A DNA stretch of 64,000 nt, taken from assembly GCF_000685075.1 (NCBI RefSeq), contig NZ_BAYD01000003.1, positions 186,001 through 250,000 of the forward strand, written 5' to 3'. A program made the translations under genes and the position numbers. Below the pieces are notes generated by a model. It saw only the letters and a program-made list of their open reading frames with translations, made no database searches and was not told the DNA's origin. Positions 40,599 through 48,741 of this stretch are shown here, piece by piece; position 1 is the first letter of the stretch; each line of letters begins with the position of its first letter. This DNA is from Paraburkholderia oxyphila NBRC 105797. GTDB taxonomy: Bacteria > Pseudomonadota > Gammaproteobacteria > Burkholderiales > Burkholderiaceae.

Positions 40599-42110
40599 TC
40601 ATGCGGCTCTCGCCTGCGCGCCTTGCGGCAGCGCGAGGTCCAGCACCGCGTGTTCGTTCGCCGCGCTGCGCGGCAACTCTCCGGAAATCCGGCCTTCGCG
40701 CATCACCACGATGCGGTCGGACACGCCGAGCACCTCCGGCAATTCCGATGACACCATCACGATCGCGCAGCCGCGCGCGGCGAGCTGGTAGATCACGTTA
40801 TAGATCTCATGTTTCGCACCGACGTCGATGCCGCGCGTGGGCTCGTCGAGAATCACCACCTTCAGATCGGGCTCCGCGAGCCAGCGCGAAAGAATGGCCT
40901 TCTGCTGGTTGCCGCCCGAGAGAAAGCGGATCTTCTGGCGGCGGCTCGGCGTCTTGATCTTCAGGAGCTTGATGAAGCGGTCGGCCGTCTCGGCCTCTTT
41001 CTTGCGGTCGAGAAACATGCCGGCGCGCAGGAAATGGCGGCGGCAGCTGATATTGATGTTCTCCGAGACCGTTGCCATCGCGACGATGCCTTGCTCCTTG
41101 CGGTCTTCCGGGCACAGCACGATGCCCTGGCGAATCGCGTCGCTGGCGCTCTTCACGCGAATCGGCTTGCCATCGAGCTCGATTGCACCCGCGCGCCGCT
41201 TGTGCGTGCCGTAGATCAGCTGCATGAGCTCGCTGCGACCCGCGCCCACGAGCCCGAAGAAGCCGACGATCTCGCCCGCCTTCACCTCGAAGCTCGCCGG
41301 CTGCGCGAGCGGTTGCCCCTCTACGCCATGCACCGCGAAGCGCACCCTGCCATGCTCGCGCGGCGAATAGTTGTAGATGTCGCTGATCTCGCGCCCCACC
41401 ATTTCGGCCACGAGTGTCGCGCGCTTCACCTCGGCGAGCTGCTCGTGCGAGGCGATCTTGCGGCCGTCGCGAAAGATCGTGCAGGCGTTGCAGAGCTCGT
41501 AGATCTCGTCCATGCGGTGCGAGATGTAGATGAGCGCGCGGTTGTCGGCGCGCAGCTCGCGCACGAGCTTGAACAGCACGTCGGTCTCGCGGTGCGAGAG
41601 CGAACTCGTGGGCTCGTCGAGCGCGATCACGCGCGCATTGCGCAGTAGCGCCTTGCAGATCTCCACCATCTGGCGCTGCGCGATGGAGAGCTTGCGCAGC
41701 TTCGCGGCGGGATCGAGATCCACGCCCATGGCGGCAAGGCGCTCGCGCACGAACTTGCGCGCTTCGCCGCGCCTCACCCAGCCGAAGGCATTGGGCAGCG
41801 CGCCCAGCAGCAGATTCTCCGCGACCGTGAGGTCGGGCACGTACTGCAGTTCCTGGTGAATCACGGCGATGCCCGCGCCGATCGACGCCGCGGCATCGGA
41901 GAAGCGCACCTCGTTGCCGTCCATCAGGATGCGGCCGGAATCGGGCTGGTACTCGCCGCCGAGTATCTTGAGCAGCGTCGATTTGCCCGCGCCGTTCTCG
42001 CCCATCAAGCCATGCACCTCGCCCGCGTGCACGTCGAACGACACGCCGTCGAGCGCGCGCACGCCGGGAAATACCTTGCCGATATTGTCAAAACGCAGTG
42101 TCGCTGACAC
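40599..42110 (-). CDS. araG: ABC sugar importer ATPase, AraG type
   Basis: A 503-residue protein with two fused ATPase domains, as in sugar importers of the CUT2 class. Domain 1 has Walker [10 protein letters not shown] (near residue 37), signature [11 protein letters not shown] and Walker [12 protein letters not shown]. Domain 2 (from about residue 250) has the degenerate P-loop [24 protein letters not shown] and [14 protein letters not shown]. Lies between araF and araH. The resemblance of its partners to AraF and AraH supports the name, though the transported sugar may be galactose as well as arabinose. Confidence 0.93.
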   Translation of the reverse strand: MSATLRFDNIGKVFPGVRALDGVSFDVHAGEVHGLMGENGAGKSTLLKILGGEYQPDSGRILMDGNEVRFSDAAASIGAGIAVIHQELQYVPDLTVAENLLLGALPNAFGWVRRGEARKFVRERLAAMGVDLDPAAKLRKLSIAQRQMVEICKALLRNARVIALDEPTSSLSHRETDVLFKLVRELRADNRALIYISHRMDEIYELCNACTIFRDGRKIASHEQLAEVKRATLVAEMVGREISDIYNYSPREHGRVRFAVHGVEGQPLAQPASFEVKAGEIVGFFGLVGAGRSELMQLIYGTHKRRAGAIELDGKPIRVKSASDAIRQGIVLCPEDRKEQGIVAMATVSENINISCRRHFLRAGMFLDRKKEAETADRFIKLLKIKTPSRRQKIRFLSGGNQQKAILSRWLAEPDLKVVILDEPTRGIDVGAKHEIYNVIYQLAARGCAIVMVSSELPEVLGVSDRIVVMREGRISGELPRSAANEHAVLDLALPQGAQARAA

Positions 42111-42140
42111 TTCGGTTTCCTCTCATTCGATTCGCCGCAC

Positions 42141-42169
42141 GCGGCCGGCGCGTTTCGCTCGCCGGCCGC
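42141..42169. other. GC hairpin between araF and araG
   Basis: GCGGCCGGCG and CGCCGGCCGC form a perfect 10-bp stem with a 9-nt loop, in the 113-bp gap after araF. There is no T run. Such hairpins after binding-protein genes often protect the upstream message so that binding protein is made in excess. Confidence 0.65.
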
Positions 42170-42223
42170 CTTGCAGCGGGAAACACTTCAAACCACCGCT
42201 TTCACACGGCGCGCCTCGTGCCG

Positions 42224-43225
42224 TTACTTCGAGGCGAGCCCCATCTGCTCGCGCACCTGGTTCACGTTCTCGCGCGTGGCCAGCATCCCGGTCGTGAGCG
42301 TGAGCATCGGCGGCTCCTTGCCTTGCGTAATCCACGCGTACATCAGCTCCGAGGTTTCCTCGCCATGGCGCTTCGGGCTGATGATGACGGTGCCGTAGAA
42401 GCCCGTCGGCTCCGGCTTCTTGAACTCGTTCAGCGCCGAGTCCGAACCGCCGATGCCGATGCCGATCATGTTGTCGGCCTTGAAGCCGCGGCCTTCGGCT
42501 GCGCGCACGGCGCCCAGCACGGCTTCGTCGTTCAGGCCGTACGCCACCCAGTGCTTGAACTGCGGGTTCTTGGTGAGCGCGATGTTGGCGGCGTTGAAGG
42601 CGTTTTCCGTATCGGTCTTGGCCTGCGGCGCGGCAATGATGTTCGCATTCGGGAAGCCCGCGGCCACGAGCGCGTCGGTCGCGCCCGTAGTGCGATCGTG
42701 CGCCGTCGGCAACTGCTCGTAGGTCACGTCGATGGCCCCCACGTCCTTCATGTCCCAGCCGCGCTTCTTGATCTCGGCGGCAATGCCGTCACCCACCTGC
42801 TTGCCGATGTTGTAGGCGGAAATGCCCATGTGCGGCACCGCTTCGATCGGCTTGCCCGAGCCGTCGACTAGGCGGTCGTCGACGGTCATCATCTTGAGCT
42901 TGTCGGCCTTGGCCTTGGCGACGATGCCCGGCCCGAGCTTCACGTCAGGGGTGCAGATGATGAAGCCCTGAGCCTTCTGCGCGGCGAGGTTGTCGATCGC
43001 GCTCATGACCTTCTCGCCCGAAGGCGCACCGATCTTCACGAGCGTGAAGCCATCTTTCTTGGCGGCGATCTCGGCGAACTTCCATTCGTCCTGGAACCAC
43101 GGCTCTTCGGGCTGCTTCACGAGAAAGCCGATCTTGACCTGGTCGGCGGCCTGGGCGACGGGTGCCTGGGCCAGCACGGCGGTTGTCGCGGCGGCCAACA
43201 GCGTGAGGAAAATCCTGCGTTGCAT
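42224..43225 (-). CDS. araF: Periplasmic sugar-binding protein, AraF type
   Basis: The substrate-binding protein of the importer, 333 residues. A Sec signal peptide (MQRRIFLTLLAAATTAVLA, cut near AQAA-DQ) precedes a type I periplasmic-binding fold. The sequence follows E. coli AraF: KIGFLVKQPEEPWFQDEWKF, IICTPDVKLGPGIV, MMTVDDRLVDG, WVAYGLNDEAVLGAVRA and GIGIGGSDSALNEF. AraF proteins bind L-arabinose and also D-galactose, which suits the galactose-type enzymes here. First gene of the araFGH set. Confidence 0.93.
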   Translation of the reverse strand: MQRRIFLTLLAAATTAVLAQAPVAQAADQVKIGFLVKQPEEPWFQDEWKFAEIAAKKDGFTLVKIGAPSGEKVMSAIDNLAAQKAQGFIICTPDVKLGPGIVAKAKADKLKMMTVDDRLVDGSGKPIEAVPHMGISAYNIGKQVGDGIAAEIKKRGWDMKDVGAIDVTYEQLPTAHDRTTGATDALVAAGFPNANIIAAPQAKTDTENAFNAANIALTKNPQFKHWVAYGLNDEAVLGAVRAAEGRGFKADNMIGIGIGGSDSALNEFKKPEPTGFYGTVIISPKRHGEETSELMYAWITQGKEPPMLTLTTGMLATRENVNQVREQMGLASK

Positions 43226-43337
43226 GGTGTCTGTCTCCTGTCTTCTTCAGTCACGGGAAGGTGGCGGCCGCTTTTTCTTCATCCGCCCGCGCGCGGCCAG
43301 CGCTGCTGCGAAGGTGCTGCGTTTGTTAGCCTGTCGA

Positions 43338-43379
43338 CCAGAGTTGGCGCTTTAGTGCCTTACTCTGGTCCCATGCAGC
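43338..43379 (+). repeat. Dispersed palindromic element, copy C
   Basis: Begins CCAGAGTTGGCGCTTTAG and ends TTACTCTGGTCCCATGCAGC; outer arms CCAGAGT/ACTCTGG pair fully, with a compensated change relative to copy B (G:C to A:T in both arms). It lies in the 220-bp gap between the second dehydrogenase gene and araF. Confidence 0.75.
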
Positions 43380-43445
43380 TTGATCGCGCGTGCTGCTCTT
43401 GTCTTTGTCGCTTTCTTATTCTTTTGCACTGCTACTTAAACCGCC

Positions 43446-44225
43446 TCATTCGTGATGCAGCGCGCAGCGCCCGCCATCGATCGTGATGCAGCTCGCGTTG
43501 ATGAACGGCGCCTCGTCCGACGCGAGGAACACGGCCGTCATCGCGACTTCCTGCGGGCGGCCGATGCGCTTCATCGGCGGCAGCTCGAGCGTCGCGCGGC
43601 GCGCCGCCTCGGGGTCGGGCTGCGCGTTCCACCAGTCGTGCGTGAGCTGCGTCTCGATGTAGCCCGGCGCGATCGCGTTCACGCGCACGTTCTTCGGCGC
43701 GTACTCGATGCCGAGCGCGCGCGTGAGGCCGATCACACCATGCTTGGCGACCGGGTACGGGAAGCAGCCCGGAATGATCTGGAACGCGTGCGTCGAGGCG
43801 ATATTCACGATGCTGCCCGCGCGACGCTCGACCATCCCCGGCAGCACCGCGCGGCAGCCGTTCCAGACGCCGTCCAGATCGACAGCGAAGCAGCGGCGCC
43901 AGTCGTCGTCGGTCATCGTGAGCGGGTCGGCGAACACGTTGATGCCGGCGTTGTTCACCAGCACGTCGACGGGGCCGAATACGCGCTCGGCCTCGACCAC
44001 GGCGGCTTGCACCGAGGCGGCTTGCGTGACATCGGTCGGCACGGCGAGCGTGCATGCGCCCTCGAGCGTCTCCTCGATCTCGCACGCCGTCGCCTCGGCG
44101 CTCGCGCCGTCGAGCTCGGCGAGCACGACCGCCGCGCCCTCGGCCGCGAACGCGCGCGCGATCGCGGCGCCAATGCCGCGTCCCGCGCCGGTCACGAGCG
44201 CTACCTTGCCCGCCAGACGGTTCAT
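43446..44225 (-). CDS. Short-chain dehydrogenase of the sugar cluster
   Basis: A 259-residue classical SDR: cofactor motif VTGAGRGIGAAIARAF, aspartate near LAELDG, NNAGINV, catalytic serine in NIASTHAF, the YPVAKHGVIGLTRAL Tyr-Lys pair, and C-terminal NASCITIDGG. The ATG at 44225 overlaps the dgoA stop by 4 bp; the open frame up to 44513 is a shadow of dgoA. In this context it may be the D-galactose dehydrogenase or act on a related aldose or deoxysugar. It and the SDR at 38679 are different proteins, so two substrates or two steps are likely. Confidence 0.85.
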   Translation of the reverse strand: MNRLAGKVALVTGAGRGIGAAIARAFAAEGAAVVLAELDGASAEATACEIEETLEGACTLAVPTDVTQAASVQAAVVEAERVFGPVDVLVNNAGINVFADPLTMTDDDWRRCFAVDLDGVWNGCRAVLPGMVERRAGSIVNIASTHAFQIIPGCFPYPVAKHGVIGLTRALGIEYAPKNVRVNAIAPGYIETQLTHDWWNAQPDPEAARRATLELPPMKRIGRPQEVAMTAVFLASDEAPFINASCITIDGGRCALHHE

Positions 44226-44920
44226 GGCTTCGCTCCCTGCGCGCCCGGTGTCGCGCCTTGCGTGGCGCGCCATCCCGCGATGAACGCAAGCGCATTCGCG
44301 CGCGTTGCCGACACGTCCTGCCCCGGCTTGTAGAGCGCGGAGCCCAGACCGAACCCACTCGCACCCGCGGCCAGCTGCGGCCCCATGTTGTCCGGCTTCA
44401 CGCCGCCCACGGGCAAGAGCGGCACGACGCCAGGAATGACCGCGCGCCACGCCCTGGTCACCGCCGGGCCCAGTTGCTCGGCGGGGAACATCTTGAGTGC
44501 GTCGGCGCCGCATTTGAGCGCCGCGAACGCTTCAGTCGGCGTCGCCACGCCCGGCACGCAGGCGAGGCCCTGCAGCCTGGCCGCGAGAATCACGTCGGTG
44601 TCCGCGTGCGGCATCACGATCAGCTCGCCGCCGGCGGCCTTCACGTCGCACACGCGCTGCGTCGTGAGCACGGTGCCCGCGCCGATCATGGCGTCGGCGG
44701 GCAGCGCCGCGCGCAGCGCCGCAATGCTCTCGAGCGGCGACGGCGAATTGAGCGGGACCTCGACGATCCTGAAACCCGCCTCGTAGAGCGCGCGGCCGTG
44801 GTCGGCGGCCTCGGCGGGTTTGATGCCGCGCACGATCGCGATCATCGGGCACGCACCGAACGCTGCCATGAAGCCCTTGTGAGGCGTGTACGGGGCGGGC
44901 AAATTCAATTCGGGTTCCAT
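44222..44920 (-). CDS. dgoA: 2-dehydro-3-deoxy-6-phosphogalactonate (KDPGal) aldolase
   Basis: Cleaves KDPGal to pyruvate and glyceraldehyde 3-phosphate, ending the De Ley-Doudoroff pathway. The 232-residue protein has the KDPG-aldolase fold but the DgoA version of its motifs: MIAIVRGIKPAEA, FRIVEVPLNSPSPLESI with the catalytic glutamate, MIGAGTVLTT, the Schiff-base lysine in ALKMFPAEQLGP, and LLPVGGVKPDNM. It is clearly different from the gluconate-type aldolase at 3593-4234. Overlaps the next gene by 4 bp and follows dgoK after 60 bp. Confidence 0.94.
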   Translation of the reverse strand: MEPELNLPAPYTPHKGFMAAFGACPMIAIVRGIKPAEAADHGRALYEAGFRIVEVPLNSPSPLESIAALRAALPADAMIGAGTVLTTQRVCDVKAAGGELIVMPHADTDVILAARLQGLACVPGVATPTEAFAALKCGADALKMFPAEQLGPAVTRAWRAVIPGVVPLLPVGGVKPDNMGPQLAAGASGFGLGSALYKPGQDVSATRANALAFIAGWRATQGATPGAQGAKP

Positions 44921-44980
44921 CGTGCTAGTCCTGTGGTTTGCGTTCTGTGCATTCCGCGTGTGCTGTGCACTTCGCGCCGT

Positions 44981-46057
44981 TCACGCCGTTTGGCCCGCGC
45001 CGACGACCAGGCCCGCGCGCACCGCGATGCGCCACAGGCCACGCTCGGTCGCCCGGTGCACGATCTGCGCACCGCCGCAGCCGAATTGCGCGAGCGCGAG
45101 GCGATAGCGCTCGCAGAGCGCGTCGGCGCCGATCAGCCGCGGCGCGCATGCCGCCAGCTCCACGTCGCGACGTGCGAGCACCGCTTCGAGCCCGGCCAGC
45201 TCGTGACCGATCAGGAGGCCCGAGAGGTAATCGGGCTGCTCGTCGGCGGCCAGTTGATCAGTGAGGCCGAGCGTGCGCGTGCTGAACGCGGTCGCGAGCA
45301 CACCGGCGCAGCCGTGTTCGCGCGCCACCGTCACGCCGCGCAGAAACGCCGCCGTATCGGGCACGACGGGCCGCTTCATCGTGCGGCCGAGGATCGTGTG
45401 CGCCGTGAGCGCCGCGTAGACCTCGCCCGTCATGAAGGTGTAAAAGCGCGCAATGCTCGCCCCTTCCATCACCACCCATTTGGCGTGCGTGCCGGGCAGG
45501 CCGATCAGCGTTTGCGCCACCGCTTGTGTCTGTGCTTGCGCCGCCGGTCGACTCGCAGGCGCCGCGTGAGCACCGGCCTGCGCGCCAAGCGCACCGAAGA
45601 TCTGCGTTTCCTCGCCGCGCATGACGTTGGGCAACGCGCCCGGCTCCAGCACGCCCGGCACGACGGCCAGCTCCACGCCACACGCCGCACGCACCTTCAC
45701 GATGCTCGCCACGAGCGCGTCTTCGCTCGCGGGCGTTTCCACGTACGGCGCGCTCACCCAGCCCTGTGCGCTGCCGACCATGCCCGCCGCCAGCACCGGC
45801 AGCGCACTGCCCTGCGCGAGCCACACACCGCAGGCCTCGTCGAAAGCGGCGTCGAAGCCGCCCTCTTCGGCCGGCACCGGCAAGTTCATGATCCCGGCCG
45901 TCGAGATGCGCGTGTCGAGCACCTCGCCCGCCGCGTCGAACAGATACGCGCGCAGCGAAGTCGTGCCCCAGTCGAGACCGATGAGCACGGCGCGCTTCGC
46001 TTTGGCGGCATCCGGCTTGCCCCGTACGCCGTGCGCGGCTGTCGTGCGCGCGGTCAT
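44981..46057 (-). CDS. dgoK: 2-dehydro-3-deoxygalactonokinase
   Basis: Phosphorylates 2-keto-3-deoxygalactonate to KDPGal, the substrate of the adjacent aldolase. The 358-residue DgoK-family kinase has the actin-like ATPase phosphate motif IGLDWGTTSLRAYLFD, AGMVGSAQGWVSAPYVETPA, EETQIFGAL, LPGTHAKWV and TGEVYAALTAHTILGRT. About 25 residues near 185-210 are an Ala/Gln-rich insert. The start overlaps the iclR stop by 4 bp, so the regulator and kinase are translated from one message. Confidence 0.94.
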   Translation of the reverse strand: MTARTTAAHGVRGKPDAAKAKRAVLIGLDWGTTSLRAYLFDAAGEVLDTRISTAGIMNLPVPAEEGGFDAAFDEACGVWLAQGSALPVLAAGMVGSAQGWVSAPYVETPASEDALVASIVKVRAACGVELAVVPGVLEPGALPNVMRGEETQIFGALGAQAGAHAAPASRPAAQAQTQAVAQTLIGLPGTHAKWVVMEGASIARFYTFMTGEVYAALTAHTILGRTMKRPVVPDTAAFLRGVTVAREHGCAGVLATAFSTRTLGLTDQLAADEQPDYLSGLLIGHELAGLEAVLARRDVELAACAPRLIGADALCERYRLALAQFGCGGAQIVHRATERGLWRIAVRAGLVVGAGQTA

Positions 46058-47028
46058 CGGCGAATCCTGCGCGCTGCGGGCTGCGGCACACGCCAGCCGA
46101 GTTCCTGCGAGATCGCACGCGCCTCGCGCTGCACGACCGGGATCAGCTCGTCCATGCGTTCAAGCGGCATGTAGGGAATCGTGCTCGCCACCGATAGCGC
46201 CGCCACGATCGCCCCCGACGCGTCGCGCACCGGCGCGGCCACGCAGCGGATCGAAATTTCGTTCTCCTCGAGATCGAACGTGTAGCCGCCGGCCGAGTAC
46301 GTGGCCATGCGCTTGAGGAAAGTGTCGGGATCGAGGTTGTGATCGGGACGGAAGCTCACGCCCGCGAGCGCGCGCCGCGACGCCTCGAACAAGTCGCGCC
46401 AGGACTGCGGCGCGAGGTCGAGCATCATCGCCTTGCCGATGCCCGTGGATGCGAGCGGCATGCGGTGCCCGACGCGCGAGCGCATTTCGAGGCCGCGCTG
46501 GCCGGGGATCTTGTCGATGTAGAGCACGTCGTCGCCGTCGCGCACGCCCAGGTGGATCGTGTCGAGCGTCGCCTCGGCGAGCGCTTCGAGGTGCGTGCGC
46601 GCCACGGCCGTGAGCGGCATCTGCTCGAGCGCGATCGTGCCGAGCTCGATGAGCTTGGGCCCGAGCAGATAGCCGCCCTGCACCTGGCGCAGGTAGCGCG
46701 CCTGCACGAGGCTCGAGACGAGCCGGTGCGTGGTGCTGCGCGTCGTGCCGAGCACCGCGCCGAACGAGCGCAGATCGCGCACGCCGGCAGCGGCGGCTTC
46801 GAGGATGGCGAGGCCGCGCAACAGCGTCTGCGTGCCAGCTTGCGCCGAGCCGTCGAGCAGCGCGCCCGGCAGGCCGACGATCTCGTCGGCGCCGGAACGC
46901 GATTTGGCTTGCGGCTGCGGGCGGCCGGCGGCAGGCACCGCCTGAGCGGGCGCGGCGGATTCAGCGGCTGGCATGGCGTCGGCGCTCTCGAAGCGCTCGG
47001 CAAGATTCGGGGACATCGCTTTGTTCAT
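46054..47028 (-). CDS. IclR-family regulator of the sugar cluster
   Basis: A 324-residue regulator. After about 65 low-complexity residues it has an N-terminal helix-turn-helix (LLRGLAILEAAAAGVRDLRS; VLGTTRSTTHRLVSSLV) and a C-terminal IclR effector domain (TIHLGVRDGDDVLYIDKIPG; MPLASTGIGKAMML; GGYTFDLEENEISIRCVAAP). It is the first gene of the iclR-dgoK-dgoA-SDR run, so it may be a local regulator answering to a sugar-acid intermediate. Met5 is an alternative start; neither has a clear ribosome site. Confidence 0.9.
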   Translation of the reverse strand: MNKAMSPNLAERFESADAMPAAESAAPAQAVPAAGRPQPQAKSRSGADEIVGLPGALLDGSAQAGTQTLLRGLAILEAAAAGVRDLRSFGAVLGTTRSTTHRLVSSLVQARYLRQVQGGYLLGPKLIELGTIALEQMPLTAVARTHLEALAEATLDTIHLGVRDGDDVLYIDKIPGQRGLEMRSRVGHRMPLASTGIGKAMMLDLAPQSWRDLFEASRRALAGVSFRPDHNLDPDTFLKRMATYSAGGYTFDLEENEISIRCVAAPVRDASGAIVAALSVASTIPYMPLERMDELIPVVQREARAISQELGWRVPQPAARRIRR

Positions 47029-47506
47029 GGCGAGGCCGATCAGAAGGACGGAAATAAGGGCACGGCGTCAAACGACAGCCAGCGGGCCATGGTTCGGAGA
47101 GCAAGCACGCGCTTTCGCGCTTGACGGCGGACGGCACGAGGCCGCGCACTTCGCAGGCTGGAACATGGCTGACGTCTCCGATTTTTGCCCGCTGCAGCGC
47201 GCGTCTTGCGCGAGCGTGGGCTTTTGTATGTGTGCAGCCGACTGCGCGTTGCGTGCTTGTCTGAAGCGCATGGCGCGTCATGTCGGATGGATCGGATTGT
47301 AGGGCGGTTTTTCCGCGATCTCCAATATGTGATTGCTCGTTCAAATATTGGGAATTTCACCCCTTGGCCGGATGGCTAACGGGGCCTGGAAATGCGTTGA
47401 GCGTTGATGTAATCGGGGGCGCAAAGCCACGTCCGTTCAGAAACTTGAGCCATATCACTCCCGGCGCGCGCCGGGTGGCTCAAACCTCTGGAGGGCATAT
47501 AAAATT
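47029..47506. promoter_or_regulatory. Divergent control region of iclR and the toxin-antitoxin pair
   Basis: 478 bases without a gene. CCAATAT (47322-47328) and ATATTGG (47345-47351) are a perfect 7-bp inverted repeat with a 16-bp spacer in an AT-rich patch. This is a possible operator, though 300 bp upstream of iclR. GGAGGG at 47490-47495 is the toxin ribosome site, next to ATATAAAATTTTGTATAA. Confidence 0.5.
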
Positions 47507-47857
47507 TTGTATAACATCAGCGATGTAAAGCCGTTGGAGTTTTGCGGCAGTGCGTTAGCCGATCTCAAGCGTTTTCCCGAGAAGGCGCGGCGCGAAGCGG
47601 GGCGTCAGCTGCGCCGCATCCAGCACGGGCTCGATCCGCACGACTGGAAACCCATGAATCCCGTGGGTCCTGGCGTGCGCGAGATTCGCATTCGCGACGA
47701 GCACGGTGCGTTTCGCGTGTTCTACGTGGCGCGCATTCGCCACGCCATCCACGTGCTGCACTGCTTCAGCAAGAAGACGGAAAAGACGGCGTTCACCGAC
47801 CTTTCTCTCGCCAGGCAGCGTTACCGCGCGGCCCTGATACAGGAATCCGAACCGTGA
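47507..47857 (+). CDS. HigB/RelE-like toxin (phage-derived Gp49-like family)
   Basis: A 116-residue predicted mRNA interferase of the DUF891/Gp49-like group: LEFCGSALADLKRFPEKARR, GLDPHDWKPMNPVGPGVREI, RIRDEHGAFRVFYVARI and IHVLHCFSKKTEKT. The relatives known to me begin MKPLEFCGSA; here the corresponding place reads ATG-T-AAAGCCG, out of frame, so translation probably starts at TTG 47507 or TTG 47534. The stop overlaps the antitoxin start (GTGA), toxin first, as is usual for HigBA. Weak initiation may keep toxin levels low. Confidence 0.85.
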   Translation: MYNISDVKPLEFCGSALADLKRFPEKARREAGRQLRRIQHGLDPHDWKPMNPVGPGVREIRIRDEHGAFRVFYVARIRHAIHVLHCFSKKTEKTAFTDLSLARQRYRAALIQESEP

Positions 47858-48174
47858 AGATCCAGCAATTCGACAGTGTCTGGGACGCCATCGAAGACAC
47901 GCCCGAAGCCGCGCAAAACATGACGCTGCGCAGCGACCTGATGATCGCACTCGAGGAATACATCAAGCGCAACAAGATGAGCCAGGCGCAGGCGGCCCAG
48001 CTTTTCGGCGTGACGCAGCCGCGCGTGTCCGATCTCGTGCGCGGCAAGATCGAGCTGTTCTCGCTCGACTCGCTCATCAACATGGCCGTCGCCGCCGGCA
48101 TGAAGATCGAGCTGCGCATCACGCAAGGCACGCCGCGCGGCGGCGACGCGAATAAAAAAACGGCCGCCAGATAG
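47854..48174 (+). CDS. HigA-like XRE-family antitoxin
   Basis: A 106-residue DNA-binding antitoxin. The helix-turn-helix (MSQAQAAQLFGVTQPRVSDL, about residues 44-63) is followed by VRGKIELFSLDSLINMAVAA, typical of the XRE partners of Gp49-like toxins. It starts at GTG 47854 inside the toxin's last codons and ends within the left arm of a terminator. The basic tail ends NKKTAAR. The pair should autoregulate through the upstream region. Confidence 0.88.
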   Translation: MKIQQFDSVWDAIEDTPEAAQNMTLRSDLMIALEEYIKRNKMSQAQAAQLFGVTQPRVSDLVRGKIELFSLDSLINMAVAAGMKIELRITQGTPRGGDANKKTAAR

Positions 48175-48190
48175 CCCGGCAGCCGTTTTT
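48156..48190. terminator. Terminator after the toxin-antitoxin genes
   Basis: AAAAACGGC and GCCGTTTTT arms around a 17-nt loop; the left arm overlaps the end of the antitoxin gene. Usable in both directions (ridA converges from the right). Confidence 0.8.
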
Positions 48191-48242
48191 CCACAGCATT
48201 CGCGAGGCGCTCACACGCCCCTGCGCCAATCAGGGCCAGCCT

Positions 48243-48632
48243 TTACTTCCCGGCCGGCGCCTTATAGGCGACGCAATCGACCTCGACCTTGCAGTCCACC
48301 ACCATGCTCGACTGCACGCAGGCGCGCGCCGGCGGATGCTCGCCGAAGTATTCGCGGAACACCTTGTTGAACGACTGGAAGTCGCGCGCGTCGTCGAGCC
48401 ACACGCCACAGCGCACTACGTGCTCCGCGCCGTAGCCGGCTTCCTTCAGGATGGCGAAAAGATTCTGGATGGCCTTGTGCGACTGCTCGACGATACCGCC
48501 GTTGATCACCTCGCCGCCTTCCATCGGCGTCTGGCCCGAGACGTACAGCCAGCCGTCGGCTTCCACCGCGCGCGCGAACGGCAGATGTTGTCCGCCCTGG
48601 CCCTTGCCGCCTTCCGCTCCAATTCGTTTCAT
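48243..48632 (-). CDS. RidA-family (YjgF/YER057c) enamine/imine deaminase
   Basis: A 129-residue protein of the RidA superfamily, which hydrolyses reactive enamines/imines released by PLP enzymes. Family features are LPFARAVEADGWLYVSGQTP, IQNLFAILKEAGYGAEHVVR, CGVWLDDARDFQSFNKVFRE and the C-terminal ARACVQSSMVVDCKVEVDC containing the conserved arginine. The start at 48632 follows AAAGGAG. It is downstream of the D-aminoacylase gene and near a D-amino-acid-active PLP enzyme, so it probably clears the imine made by that enzyme. Confidence 0.9.
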   Translation of the reverse strand: MKRIGAEGGKGQGGQHLPFARAVEADGWLYVSGQTPMEGGEVINGGIVEQSHKAIQNLFAILKEAGYGAEHVVRCGVWLDDARDFQSFNKVFREYFGEHPPARACVQSSMVVDCKVEVDCVAYKAPAGK

Positions 48633-48741
48633 CGTTTGCTCCTTTGAGTTCGTGCGGCGCATGCGGCTTCGCGACTGACGCAGGAAACCGCGCACGCCTG
48701 GGGTCGAAATAGTGTGTGCGTAAAAAACTGACGCGCTTTAC

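Noticed and set aside
43446..44513. A 355-residue form of the second short-chain dehydrogenase
   Set aside because: The N-terminal 96 residues are the out-of-frame reading of dgoA; the 4-bp overlapping ATG at 44225 begins the conserved SDR fold.
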